Made by a program: the position numbers and the translations under genes. Below are positions 8,138-18,073 of a stretch of 28,984 nt of DNA, in pieces. Under the pieces are notes generated by a model that worked only from the letters and a program-made list of their open reading frames with translations, did not search any database and had not been told where the DNA came from. How positions within the stretch are numbered: position 1 is the stretch's first letter; each line of letters opens with the position of its first letter. Location of the stretch: positions 109,294,817 through 109,323,800 of the forward strand of contig CM044487.1 of assembly GCA_024364805.1 (NCBI GenBank), read 5' to 3'. The stretch is from Euprymna scolopes. Its lineage: Eukaryota; Mollusca; Cephalopoda; Sepiida; Sepiolidae.

Positions 8138-8840
8138 AGGGGCATTCCAAAAGTAATGCCTCCTATTTTTATTCCGCCCGAATGGATCAGAGACGTGCAA
8201 AGAACTATTTTAGGGCAGGTACTCAAGTGAAAAAATTAAAAAAAAACCGGCAAAAATATAGTAATGAACGTGTCTCGGTAAGGCACAAGCCTATAATACA
8301 TTACTCTGAAAAAGGCACTTTTAAAGCAGGAGTAAAAGGGGCAGGTGCTTGGGCACCTCTAACAACCTTTCACCACTCTACACGTCTCTGGTCAGAATGT
8401 ATTACAAATTGCATTGTTATGATGACTAAACATACATACATAACCTGAAAATTTCATCTCTCTGATGCAGATATTAATGATGTGAGATTCTAAGAAAGCA
8501 AACCCTGTCATGGATGTGCGTCAAAAAGCAGAGATGCATCACTGGACCAATCAATGCAGAAAAAGTTGAACCGATCAACGTTTAATGGGGCCTGTTGAAT
8601 GTCTACACAGCAGATGCAGTTGATGTCAGAACAGTTAGGAGACGGGTTTGTCGATTTCAGAGTGCCGACTAAGCACACTCCGGACATTTACAACTAGGGC
8701 ATCAAAAGAGGCTGGCAAAAGTGCATTAAGAATTAAGCAAAAGTGCATTAAGAATGGTGATGACTATGTAGAAAAATAAATTCTGGAGCACAAAAGATTA
8801 TTCTATAGAGACGATGGTATTGGTAGATAGCACCAAAATA
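8138..8840 (+). mobile_element. Degenerate mariner-like element, left TIR retained, internally deleted
   Basis: It begins after a TA with CAGGGGCATTCCAAAAGTAA, a classic mariner terminus (compare the GGTGCAAAAGTAAT type of vertebrate mariners). An ATG at 8511 starts MDVRQKAEMHHW. A shifted frame at about 8592-8668 reads LLNVYTADAVDVRTVRRRVC then RFQSAD, which resembles the second helix-turn-helix of mariner transposase (VDVSTVRRWVRRF). Soon after comes NGDDYVEK and a stop at 8777-8779, the usual transposase C-terminus. The catalytic core is thus deleted. An 18-bp AAAGTGCATTAAGAAT duplication lies at the junction (8718-8754). No matching right TIR was found, so the 3' boundary is approximate. 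Confidence 0.7.
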
Positions 8841-8940
8841 AATTCTAATGTCATAACAATAGATTTTAAAACAACACAGCCATCTTGTAAGATGAAGAAC
8901 AAAATCTAAAGAATTTGCTATGCCAAGAAACACCACACTA

Positions 8941-9804
8941 CAGAGTGGAATGATAAAATTACCACTCTAAAAAAGGTATTATTCCATTTCCGTTAGATGA
9001 AAACTGGTCTTCTTTTTGATGCAGACTCTCTACTAGGTTCGCCAGTTGTGTACAAATCCCAAAAGCAATAGGAGCCTTCTATCATGTCTGAAAGTGACAC
9101 AATGTTTGATGAGCAAGATCGGAGATGCACCACTGTACAACTCATGCTCTCTACCGATTCAAGTTACGACAACAGGACCATTGCCAGCACCCTTGAAATG
9201 CAAATCTGGACAGAGCACAAATCAACAAAGTTTCCGACAATGGTCTTTGGTGTGGTTTCTAGTGAGAGCACCATCATTGAAATCGGCTTGAAAGTCAACA
9301 CCAAAGTGTATCTGGATGTGCTGAAGAGTGAGGTGGTGCAATCAGATGGCTGCTGGCAGACCCTGGATGTGGTAACAAGATTCTGTGCCAGCCCACAAGT
9401 CCAAAGAGACTCGGGCTTAGCTTCAGAAGGAATGCTACGAATTTGTATCCTTCTCTCACTGGTCCCCCTTCAACCCCGACCTGAACATGTTGGACTACTT
9501 CGTTTGGTCATACGTCGAGAACATCACCAACACGACCTTTCACAATACCAAAGCCAACCTAATCGTCGCCATCTGCCGAGTATTGCTGCGTATTCGCCAA
9601 ACTTCCACTGGCGCTTGTGGAAAAGGCATGCTCTCTGTTCCAGACTCATATCTAGGCAGTGACTGATGCTGAAGGTAACTACATTGAATAGATGTCAGTT
9701 CTACTACATAATCAAGTTACTTGAATTGATTTTTTCAATAAAAGTTTTAAAATAAAGCTGTAGTGTTGTTTTCTTTAGGGCGACAATTTTATCATTCCAC
9801 CCTG
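8941..9804 (+). mobile_element. Internally deleted DD37D mariner-family transposon with both TIRs
   Basis: The TIRs are CAGAGTGGAATGATAAAATT at the left and CAGGGTGGAATGATAAAATT at the right on the minus strand; 23 of 28 positions agree, with flanking TA at 8939-8940 and 9805-9806. The transposase remnant reads KFPTMVFGVVSSES (about 9225-9270), GLKVNTKVYLDVLKS, QDSVPAHKSKE, NPDLNMLDYFVWSYVENI and, in another frame, LALVEKACSLFQTHI...DAEGNYIE then stop. The aspartate of QDS (codon 9379) and that of MLDYF (9493) are 37 residues apart, fitting DD37D (maT-type) elements. At least two in-frame stops and frame changes are present. The HTH and first catalytic aspartate are missing. At 864 bp it is shorter than the usual 1.3 kb. 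Confidence 0.9.
9084..9690 (+). pseudogene. Mariner (DD37D) transposase pseudogene
   Basis: This is the longest open stretch in the window (9084-9662), but the transposase signal is distributed over more than one frame. The block KFPTMVFGVVSSES is in the long frame. The catalytic QDSVPAHKSK block is interrupted by TAA just before it (9373) and TAG after it (9418). NPDLNMLDYFVWSYVENITN and EKACSLF...EGNYIE follow with a further shift. It has lost the first catalytic aspartate and the DNA-binding domains, so it cannot encode an active enzyme. Confidence 0.85.
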
Positions 9805-9806
9805 TA

Positions 9807-10225
9807 TCGATAATTAACTGCAAGAGCTTAGTGGAATGGATATGCTAGTAACAAAATGCAAGAATCTTGATGGTTGGTTCATAAAAGAATGGAAGATGTA
9901 ATGAAGATGTCAAAATAAAATAGGCAGAACAAAAAGTCAAATTTGAAATTGCAAAGCGTTTATAAGAAATAATAACCTTTTGCAACATTTTTTTCTATTG
10001 TCAGTTACGTTAGTTGATTTTTAATAAAAACAATATTAGTTTTGTGAATTGTGGTGAGAAAAAAAATCTTGTCAGAAAAGTCACTGACCAGGAAACGTGC
10101 AGAAAAAAATCTTCCCAAACTTTCAATCTTTGAATACGCAAGGATATGCTAAGGATTTTAAAGCTAGAAATGACTTCCTGTTTGAAAATTTGAATTCCTT
10201 TTAAATTTCTAAGAATCATAAAGTA
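9807..10225. other. AT-rich stretch without a recognised feature
   Basis: No repeat, TIR or credible coding frame was seen. Confidence 0.45.
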
Positions 10226-10548
10226 ATGAAAATAGCTGATCTTTTTATGCAAAAAAAACAAAAAACAAAAAAAAAAACGCATTTTGATGGATATATTTTC
10301 ATAATTGAATTACTTTTTTAAATATTTAAAAAAATATTAGTTTTGATATTTCAGGATACTATCCCTTTGTCAAAAAGAAAGTCAGAAAGTAATTTTTTCA
10401 TGTATTCAAAATGAAAATAGCTGATTTTTTATGCAAAAAGAAACATGCAAAATGCATTTTGATGGATATACTTTCATAATTAAATTATGTTTTTAAATAT
10501 TTAAAAAAAAAATTTGTTTTAATATTTCGGGATAACATCCCTTTGTCC
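10226..10548 (+). repeat. 185-bp-period tandem duplication of AT-rich DNA
   Basis: ATGAAAATAGCTGAT starts at 10226 and again at 10411. Both units continue with TTTATGCAAAAA, GCATTTTGATGGATATA, TTTCATAATT, TTTTAAATATTTAAAAAAA and CATCCCTTTGTC/TATCCCTTTGTC. The units differ by indels in A-runs. No coding function is apparent. Confidence 0.85.
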
Positions 10549-11990
10549 AAAAAAATAAGGTATAAAAAAACGATGAATGTTTCAAAAGAGAAAAAACGCC
10601 ATGGTAATGAAACAGGAACAAATTTTGTTTCATTTTATACTATTGTATTTTTTTAAAAATTTCAATCAATATTCGATTTAATGATAAATATTTGTGTGAT
10701 AATCAAAATTACATTTATGCCAGAAATATACACAGACATGGCGTTGCCTCATAATTTTATCAATGGAGATTTTATAGTAAGATTACATTTTGAGTAGAAT
10801 AAATATTATAGCATATTGCACTTACTTTTGTCCTTTAAAGTTATTTGGTTAGATCTTGTGTAATAAGAAGTGAAAATGTGCAACATAGGCGATGCATAGT
10901 CATCGGCTCAAGAATTATGGTTGTGTATTTACCCTTTTTTGATCTTGTCCTGCAAATTCTTGCTAGTGATTCAACTTTGTAAAAAAAAAAAAACTTTGTA
11001 TAATTGTCCCATAAACCGAAATCATTTCTCTTCCCTCCCTCACACGACGGGATGACATGACACAAGGGTCAGAAAGTGGGATTTGAAGAGCCAGCACCAT
11101 AGAGAAAGAGTACTCTGACCTGCAAAAGAAATGCCTGGGCAGCCCTATCAGCATTCCCCAGTAGGGGACCCTCAGGCGATCACCAATAAACTAACCTATT
11201 CTCAAAGGGAGAAGGTAAAGCCTGAAAGGGTGGACCGTCTAGAACTGCACAGGACCAGAGACCTGCCGCAATCAACAGGAGACAAGCCATTCCAACAATG
11301 GCTTATACTCTATTGGTGTCTAGAAAAAACAAAAACATCTTATATTCTCTCATCAACTGAAGGGCATGAAATCTTTTTTTTTTCCAAATAGTTTTATTTT
11401 GAATATATTTTATTTTGAATATATTCAATAAATTGAACAGAGCAAAATACTGAGTTTCTAGGTCACTGCTGTAATCATATTCTGGATTGTAAGCAAAAGC
11501 ATAACAAAATTTAGCAATTTTTTTTAAAGAAAGAATATTGAATTTATTATTGATTAAATGACACACAAGTTTAAAGAAAATCCCAAACATGATTTCATGA
11601 TTTCTAGCCTGTGGTGATGCCTTGGGCAAATTACCCAAGTTGCCTATGGGTTGTTTCTGTTTTTACTAAGAAGAAAACGGAGAGGGGGGATCTTTTATTG
11701 GGTAAAGTACAATTTCTGAATAATAATAAAAAAAAATAAACTAGCATTCCTGGACTTGGAGAGGTTTCACCTAATTACACTAAATAAATTCATAGGAATA
11801 AAAATGAGAATTTTTTTTTTCTCAAAAAATTCAGCCCCCACCTCGAAAATAAAAAAAAAAAATTTTTTAAATAAAAAAAAATTGACTATTATATAGAAAC
11901 GTGTTAAATTTTTAGATAATGCCTATAAGTATAGACATCATTTTAATACTGGTTCTGTTCAAACCAGTTTTAAACAAGTGAAGCATGTAT
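10549..11990. other. Mostly featureless stretch with one GC-richer patch at 11040-11300
   Basis: The patch 11040-11300 is less AT-rich than its surroundings and has an 86-codon plus-strand ORF (11131-11391, MPGQPYQHSPVGDPQAITNK...). It has no splice sites, motif or second copy to support it. A short inverted repeat CTTGGGCAAATTACCCAAG is at 11621-11639. AATATATTTTATTTTGAATA near 11402 is a small local duplication. Nothing else was identified. Confidence 0.4.
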
Positions 11991-12697
11991 GGTCCTCTGT
12001 GAGTGAACAGTGAGCGAGGCATAAAAAAAATGACTGTGTTCACCCCCCCCCCATTTAGCTTCCCAAATCCCCAGGGGACGTCAAATCCTGATAAAAATGA
12101 ACAAACCGTGTAGTTTTAGGCCTTGACATATGTAAACTTGATTTCTGCACCATGCAAAAAAAGAAATGACAAAATCCATCATTTGCCGCCCCCCGATTTA
12201 GCCTCAAAAGTCTCCAAGGCCTTAACATATTTAAATTTGAGTTCAGCACCATGCAAAACTGCTAAAACAGAACATTTTGGACAAATATGGTAAAATAGTC
12301 CCAAAAATGTTTTTCTTAGCCCTAAAAGAGTCCCTGGGGCACACTCAAGAATTATTGCAAAGTACAGACAAACAAAATTATATAAAAATCAGTTAGTTAC
12401 AACTTTTCAGAAAGTTTTATAAAAATCCAAGGTATCAATTTTTTTAAATAAGCACAAAAGTGTCAATTTTGCACATTTTAACCCAAAAAGCACCCTTGGG
12501 GGGGGGGAACCGGAGTTTTCCCGGAAAATCCGTTCTGTTACTTTTTTACTCATATCATGTTTAATGTTTGTGCAAAATTTCAAAAAATTCCAAGGTGTAG
12601 TTATTAAGTGCGGACAGACAAACGGACGAATGGACGAATAGACAAGGGTGAATTTACAGGTCCACCCTCCTTTTGTTGGGGGGACCAAAAATTGTTT
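11991..12697. repeat. Unclassified dispersed-type repeat with internal sub-repeats
   Basis: Two diverged internal units share ATTTAGC(T/C)TC, TTAGGCCTTGACATATGTAA / AAGGCCTTAACATATTTAAA and GCACCATGCAAAA (about 12053-12155 and 12191-12258). The right end has a run of GGACAGACAAACGGACGAAT-type motifs, then GGTCCACCCTCCTTTTGTTG and GGGGGGACCAAAAATTG. That arrangement is typical of the ends of interspersed non-coding repeats in marine invertebrates. No matching left end was found, so the boundaries are approximate. C-runs and G-runs occur at 12044-12053, 12188-12193 and 12499-12508. Confidence 0.45.
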
Positions 12698-13371
12698 TCT
12701 TAAATAATATAAATTTTAATGTTACAAAAAAGAAAAAAAAAACTGATTCAGATTGTTAACAAGTCAAAAATGTTTGTTTGATTTTTTTTGTTTGTTTAAA
12801 TTAAAATAAATACTGTAACAAATGCATTCATCGAAAAATTTAAAATGAACAATTACTTTTATAAACGGTGCAATATTCTCAACATCCGGTAACCCTATGA
12901 TCTTTTTTCATATATTTTTTTCACATTTTTTTTTTAATAATCATAATCTTTGTTTAATACATACAAATACTCCATCAGTAATGGGAAGTGAAAATCAAAG
13001 TTAAATACCATCAAGTCCATAAATCAAAGAAAAAAAAAAAACGTTAAAACAGCTCATACTTAAGAAGAAAACAACATTATTGTCAATAAATAATCCTGTT
13101 AACTAGCAAGTGTTATTTATGTGCTTCTATAAAAAAAAAAATCGATACTGAAGAAAGCTTCCTACAGAATAAGGAGAAATCAAAGATGCACAATGCCTTC
13201 TTCTCATTGCTTGGATATTAATTCAGGCAGTAAATAGAATCAAAGTCTTTCCTTGAAATAAAGTGATTCTTATTTTGTTCTCTTTTCCAAAGATAATCTT
13301 TTCGAATTTTTATTTAGCTAAAATTAATCCCGATAAGAGGAGATTAAAAAGATGCAATATTCAGAAACACA
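12698..13371. other. AT-rich stretch without a recognised feature
   Basis: It is dominated by A/T homopolymers. No ORF, TIR or shared repeat was found. Confidence 0.5.
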
Positions 13372-13406
13372 GACATGACGGCTCAGTGGTTAGCGCTCCG
13401 CATTTT
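13372..13406 (+). ncRNA. Possible tRNA-like (SINE head) fragment, A-box end only
   Basis: GACGGCTCAGTGGTTAGCGC resembles the D-arm/A-box region of tRNA-derived SINEs (TGGCNNAGTGGNNNGNGC). The LTR begins about 15 bases later, and no B box is found beyond it. The fragment is therefore either truncated by the LTR insertion or a chance match. Confidence 0.35.
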
Positions 13407-13826
13407 TGTAACAGAGTACAGCTGCACACATCGTAACAGCAGCAGCAGCAGCAGCTAATGGATGCAGATGACCGAGCCATGTGCAAGGTGACGTTACAGC
13501 GAGGAAGAAGGTAAGAACAAGGATAGAGATAGGTGTGTTATACATGTGACCCGAGAGAGACATGAAAAGACGTATCCTAAACATGGTCGGACAAAGACAG
13601 AGTACCACATGTTTGACACGGGAAAGTCTTGCTAAGCACATTAGGTGGACGAGAAGATTTTTGAACAAGAAACAAGGCGTTATTGTGGAAGTACTTGTAA
13701 ATAAATGTCTGTTTTTTCCACTGAGAAAAAAAAGTGAGTCGAATTCTTTCTTTGTCGTTGTTTCTTTGCGACTGTCTGCATACAACGTGTTGGTCCCAAG
13801 TGCTGACATGTAATGACTATGTTACA
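13407..13826 (+). mobile_element. Candidate solo LTR, about 420 bp
   Basis: The segment starts TGTAACAGAG and ends TATGTTACA, so the termini are inverted TGTAACA/TGTTACA as in retroviral-type LTRs. It is flanked by TTTT on both sides (13403-13406, 13827-13830); because the target is a T-run, the duplication length is uncertain by a base. Internally there is an AATAAA at about 13701 in the downstream half, followed by T-rich sequence, consistent with an LTR polyadenylation region. An AGC trinucleotide run lies at 13436-13457. No internal coding region is present, so this is read as a fossil solo LTR left by recombination. The family is not assigned. Confidence 0.5.
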
Positions 13827-13929
13827 TTTTTTACATGGAGTTAAAAAAAATGCATGATGAAAGAATTGCAAAATTCAAAGAAAAAAATATTCATTGTAAA
13901 GGTTAATAAATTCTGTAAATATATAAAAA

Positions 13930-14231
13930 CTAGACTCCTTAGCCAGTTAAAAAACGGGAAAAAGTTATAGCCTGTTGACTTAGAGTGAGTGTTTTATGCC
14001 AAATTGATGATTGAATATAATTAAATTTGTGTTCATTTTTTTGCATTAAATACTAATCCATAACTGTGCAGTCAATAGATACAAAAATACTTAGTTTACC
14101 ACACTTTATCATAACGAATATCTATACAAGATTTCAATTCGGTTCAGTACTTTCTGAGAAAAAGTGGAATGGATAGACAGATTAAGAAAAATATAATGCA
14201 GATTCTTTTTTTTTTTTTTTTTTTTTTTTTT
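13930..14231 (+). repeat. Degenerate dispersed repeat with RTE-like 3' motif and poly-T
   Basis: It starts near AACTAGACTCCTTAGCC and ends with TTCAATTCGGTTCAGTACTT, then TCTGAGAAAAAG and GGATAGACAGATTAAG. The motif 'TTCRRTTCGGTTCAGTAGTTT...GACAGACA' is widespread at the ends of invertebrate non-LTR and related non-autonomous repeats. A 26-bp T-run follows at 14206-14231. No ORF was found. Confidence 0.45.
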
Positions 14232-14369
14232 CTGTTGTTGAAATTTCATCCAGTAAGCCTACTTTGGTGGAACCTTTTTTCTTGATGGATGCGTAGTATG
14301 ATATTTAAAAATAAACTTAGATCTAATGACCCTAGAGAAAAAGTGAATTCAGACAATGCAGAGATATAT

Positions 14370-14620
14370 GTGCAGAACAGGACACTTCGATAGTATGGCC
14401 ACATTGAAATAACAGATGATAGCACTTGTTAGTAGATGTAGAACAATAGGGGCAGTAAGGTCAGTTTACAAGGTGCACATGACAGGAAGTGGTAAGGATG
14501 GATTTGAGAGAAAGAGGGATAAATAAAGACCTGACCAGAGATAGGTTAGTTTGGAAGTCAATTTATAAAAGCTGCTCAACAAACACCAGCATGTAAAATG
14601 GACGTTAAACAAAATTTGAT
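14370..14620 (+). mobile_element. Degenerate non-LTR retrotransposon C-terminal fragment
   Basis: Frame pieces read LR-YGHIEITDDS near 14386, then RMDLRERGINKDLTRDRLVW and KSIYKSC, then NTSM-NGR. This follows the order WYGHVxRxDD...DxRxRGxxxxxAxDRxxWRS...GR found at the C-terminus of many craniate and invertebrate LINE ORF2 proteins. It is a different LINE type from the ARLWNSLP family nearby. The reading frame is broken several times. Confidence 0.6.
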
Positions 14621-14650
14621 GATGGTTTCTCTGGTAGTCTTTATTTATTT

Positions 14651-15030
14651 ATTTTTTTTTTTTTTTTAAAAAGAAATCTCTCTACACAAGGCATCAAACA
14701 AATGGATGTAAAAAGCTGATAAAAATGAAATATGATTATCACAAAGACAAAAGATTCTATTGGCTTTAATCTTGAAAAAGACTAAGGCTATAGGTAGGAG
14801 GAAAACAGTCAGCAGGAAGAGAGTTCCACAAGATGCAGTTCTTGGAAAGAAGTTATTGATATAGGAAGATGTGTTACAATTAGGTATCAAAACGGTGAAT
14901 TGATGAAGACCAATAGACTAACGAGCTGCAACAAAGGAAGCGGGTAATAAATCAGACAATTCTAAAGAACACATGTCATAATAGCATTTATAGAAACACG
15001 TTTGATGCAGAAAAGAAGAAAGGGTACGTT
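14651..15030 (-). mobile_element. LINE C-terminal fragment, third copy of the 2178-3590 family
   Basis: A T-run at 14651-14668 is the poly-A tail on the opposite strand. The sequence then matches the family around GGAAAACAGT(C/G)AGCAGGAAGAGAGTTCC and AAAGAAGTTA/GCTA. It includes GGTAATAAATCAGACAATTC, the undisturbed version of the site where the 2965-3140 MITE landed. Minus-strand translation gives SYINNFFPRTAS, CGTLFLLTVFLLPIALVFFK. It is 5'-truncated and non-coding. Confidence 0.75.
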
Positions 15031-15332
15031 GATGTTGGAAGATTAATTATTCCCTTAAATCAAGATGACTACAAAAAGGAAGCATGTGAAAAAAAAAAAA
15101 AAAAAGATTAAACCAAGATACATAACTCTTGTAACAGGAAGGCAACTTTAACCACTTGAATAAATCAAGAGATTTTTTTTTTTACCTGAATTCAAATTCA
15201 AAGAAACATTTGTCATGCATTATATATACTTTATCATAATGAAACAAAAAGGAGTTCCAAAAATAAAGATTTTAGGTACTGAGTGTTATGTACTCCTTGC
15301 TCAAAACCCACTTCTATGACAGCAACAATAAC
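15031..15332. other. AT-rich stretch without a recognised feature
   Basis: It contains an A-run at 15090-15105 and a T-run at 15172-15184. No ORF or shared repeat was found. Confidence 0.4.
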
Positions 15333-15512
15333 CAAGAGCAGGTCACGCCAAACATACTTTCCTTTATCTATAAACAAGGAGCGATAATGCAACTGTCTTA
15401 ACTCAGAGATTAACGACAACAAACAGGAGATCACTCCAAGCATACTATCCCCTTTCTATAGACAATGAAAGAGAACTCAATTGCTTTAACTCAGAAATTA
15501 ACAGTGGGGTTC
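15333..15512 (+). repeat. Tandem pair of ~88-bp units
   Basis: GGTCACGCCAAACATACT at 15341 recurs as GATCACTCCAAGCATACT at 15429. Both continue with TATAAACAA/TATAGACAA...GCAACTG/TCAATTG and TTAACTCAGA(G/A)ATTAAC. Base identity is about 75 percent by eye. The units are not coding. Confidence 0.65.
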
Positions 15513-15780
15513 AGATAGGTAAACTTAAATCCCTTGAAGCAAGGTTGGATCTTTTTAAAAATTTTACTCTTCCATGGGCCCTGTCGGTGGGGCATTAGAA
15601 TACACCGACTTCCCCCCTGCAGAGGGTGAAAGTCCCTCAATGGGGGTCCTGGATATGACCATAAACTATATCCAGTGGTGAGGCCCCAGCTTGCGGGCTT
15701 TGGGGAGTGTGGAGCCACCCTTTAATTACCATTGCTCCCAAGTCCACTCTGACCCGGAGTGGTAGTACCTGTTAGGGTTC
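15513..15780 (+). repeat. GC-richer unclassified dispersed repeat
   Basis: 15575-15610 matches the first 40 bases of the window in inverted orientation. The rest (GAGGGTGAAAGTCCCTCAAT hairpin near 15622, TGGTGAGGCCCCAGCTTG, GTGTGGAGCCACCC) has no second copy here. A 75-codon minus-strand ORF (15491-15718) shows no recognisable domain. It may be the body of a retroelement, but this is unproven. Confidence 0.45.
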
Positions 15781-15846
15781 CAACTATGGGTTAAATAGAA
15801 ACCGACTTGAAAACAACAAATATATTCTATTAAAAATTTTTTCTTT

Positions 15847-15925
15847 AAAATCTTTGGATTCGGCATTAAATAACCCGAAAAGGGTTGATATACCGTAAAA
15901 CAAAAACAACTAACCAACTCTTCCA
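15847..15925 (-). repeat. Second copy of the 3600-3670 repeat
   Basis: The minus strand reads TTTTACGGTATATCAACCCT, then TTTCGGGTTATTTAATGCCG and AATCC. It matches TTTGCTGTATGGCATATCAA...GGTTATTTAATGGCAAATCC at 3603-3652. Confidence 0.55.
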
Positions 15926-16125
15926 TGCTCTGATTTTGACGTTTGATATTGTCTGTGGAATTTTTCTCATGAACGATCTTGTATTTTTATTATTGCTATG
16001 GTAATTTACTCTCTCAGCTATAATTAGCAGCAAGTACTGCTATTAGGGGAAGTCAATTTCAACAGACAATCCTCCTGGCAGTTGGACTGAATAGTCTCAC
16101 TGGACACTCTTTTATTTGCATGTTT

Positions 16126-16350
16126 TTTTTTGTTTTTTTTTTTACAAAGGAATCATCACTTATCAAGGCCCAGAGACCACTCAAGGATAAGGGTTAAAGA
16201 GTGTACAGTAGTCAAAGGGACAATATCATAGTAATCGTTAAAAATGTAAATTTGGTAAATTGGATTACTTAAGTGGAACGTCTCATCAAGAACTTGTTTA
16301 CATTGGACTTGAAGACGGCCATATTGTAGTCAGCTAGAAAGTAGGTAAAC
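16126..16350 (-). mobile_element. LINE 3' end, minus strand
   Basis: T-runs at 16126-16144 are the poly-A tail. Read on the minus strand, the copy carries CTTATCCTTGAGTGGTCTCT in the 3' UTR and a coding tail MAVFKSNVNKFLMRRST followed by a stop. This is the same family as the LINE at 6835-7403 and the tail at 620-872, with about 200 bp retained. Confidence 0.75.
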
Positions 16351-16455
16351 GGAAGAGAGTTTTGTACTACTATTCTTTGTTAATATATTTGTTTACTCAA
16401 TTCCACCGATGTGGGTTTTTTTTGGCCTCTAACAAAGCCACCACAGTAGCTGCAT

Positions 16456-16760
16456 GTAAGTGGAAGCCCCTTTTCAGTCTCGAAAGACAATGGATATTCT
16501 CTGTAAGGGTAGCTGTGCTTGTAGTTATGAGGCAAGGGTTGTGCAATCTTCAACCAGACGTCTCTTGAATCGGCACTGCTTGAATCCAATGGCAAGAAGA
16601 GGTCCAGGACAACTAGAAACAATGCCGAGATAAGCAGAGAGCACAAAGAGGATGTGAAATTCCAAAATGGTCACTCATTTTAGTACTGACTAGGCTTAAC
16701 GTTGCTTAACCTCAGTGATCTAACAGGAACCTTAGTGTCAGCATGATTATGCCATAAGCC
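16456..16760 (+). repeat. Dispersed repeat family A, copy 2
   Basis: It is the counterpart of 1015-1320 (TTTTCAGTCTCGAAAGACAA, ATGAGGCAAGGGTTG, AACAATGCCGAGATAAGCAG, TTTTAGTACTGACTAGGCTT). The minus-strand frame 16380-16646 is open like that of copy 1. Confidence 0.7.
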
Positions 16761-17220
16761 ACAACAATTATTTGTTAAAAACATAACGTTACACAAATTT
16801 TTTCCTCCATATCCACGAATCTATGTGTTACTACACTGAATATATATATTTTAACTAATCTATGTGACTGGTTCTTTTTGTCTTCTCCACATATGGACTG
16901 AATTACCTTCTCAGATTTCATTTTGAATTATGTTTAACGAGGAATTAACATTAACTTGACATGTTAACTTGTCAAGATATATTGCAAATTAAAATACGCA
17001 CTTGGATCCAGAATTCTCTTCAAAGAATTATCAAAATTCCAAGTAAATGCAAGCATATCTCTTATCTAGAATTCAATTATGGCGATATCATAAATTGTTT
17101 GAACAAAGTAACATTAAAAATAAAGTTCAAAATAGATATAAATTGTTGCATTCAATTCATACGAATATTACCATTTAAAAACATATGATTAACAGAAGAT
17201 CATTTCAAAGTTTTACTCAA
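16761..17220. other. AT-rich stretch without a recognised feature
   Basis: A 75-codon AT-rich ORF (16961-17188) has low complexity and no motif. Nothing else was found. Confidence 0.4.
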
Positions 17221-17765
17221 ATCTATATAAATAAAGCAGTAGATGTATGTGTGTGTGTGTCTATGTGAAAATATTTAACTGATAAACTCTAAAACTACTA
17301 GTCACATAACACTGAAATTAACAGGAAATACTAATTATACACCAAGGATGGTTTATACCGAATACCAAATAAAATCTTTGCTTGGATGGATAAATAACGC
17401 GTACAGAAATATGTCAGCTTGTTGAAATGCAAAATGTTCATTTCAACTTGGCGGCATAGTTCTATTACTTTTTGGCATGTGCAAATTGATTCATTGATTG
17501 AAGTGGTTTAATTTTAAATCTTTCTTATCCATCTGTCTATAGCTTAAACGGTAAGGAACGTGGCTGGAGCACTAAATATTTTGGTTTCCATTCTAGCTGA
17601 TGGTACCCAAGTCATTTTTTTTTTTTAGCTTTTGAAATCACTACTATATATTAGGTACAATATAATATTCAAGAGAGAATTGGCTCTGTAATAATAAATA
17701 TAAAATATGCATAAATTAAACTATATTTTACAACTGGGCAGTGGTGGGCGCCCCCCCTCCTCTGC
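17221..17765 (+). repeat. Tr-family repeat with internal tRNA-like segment
   Basis: It begins ATCTATATAAATAAAGCAGT, then a TGTGTGTG block. In the middle TATAGCTTAAACGGTAAGG...GGTTTCCATTCTAGC at about 17540-17598 resembles tRNA A- and B-box spacing. It ends with GAGAGAATTGGCTCTGTAAT, AATAAATATAAAATATGC and ACAACTGGGC. The 3' third matches the minus strand of 22207-22320 and of 19805-20015. The copy is non-autonomous and non-coding. Confidence 0.65.
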
Positions 17766-18014
17766 TAATCGTAAATACAAAATTTAATAAAACACCTCAT
17801 TTCTTCTGTTTGTATCAGGACAATAAAATTCATGGTCATCTCACTAAACGAATTAAGATAGAATTAAGTTAAGCAATATGGTTTATTTTCATAAATAAAA
17901 GATTCAATGACAATTTTAATATATACAAACATTGATGGCTACATATGTGCATACATGTTTCTGTAATCACCTGTTACTGGGGAGATTACGTCTTTGGGCC
18001 AAGAATCACCCTTC

Positions 18015-18019
18015 AAAAA

Positions 18020-18071
<52 letters not shown>
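18015..18071 (+). repeat. A-run followed by (TA)n
   Basis: About 13 A then about 21 TA dinucleotides. Peptide frames across it (IYIYIY) are artefacts. Confidence 0.95.

Positions 18072-18073
<2 letters not shown>

Noticed and set aside
11131-11391. 86-codon ORF in a GC-richer patch
   Set aside because: No motif, splice signal, second copy or regulatory context; GC content alone is not enough to call a gene.
13562-13813. 83-codon ORF inside the solo LTR
   Set aside because: It lies wholly within the LTR candidate, has no domain and is expected by chance.
15491-15718. 75-codon minus-strand ORF as a retroelement gene
   Set aside because: No recognisable retroelement motif; kept only as an unclassified repeat.
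16961-17188. 75-codon AT-rich ORF
   Set aside because: Low-complexity Ile/Lys/Asn composition and no support from context.
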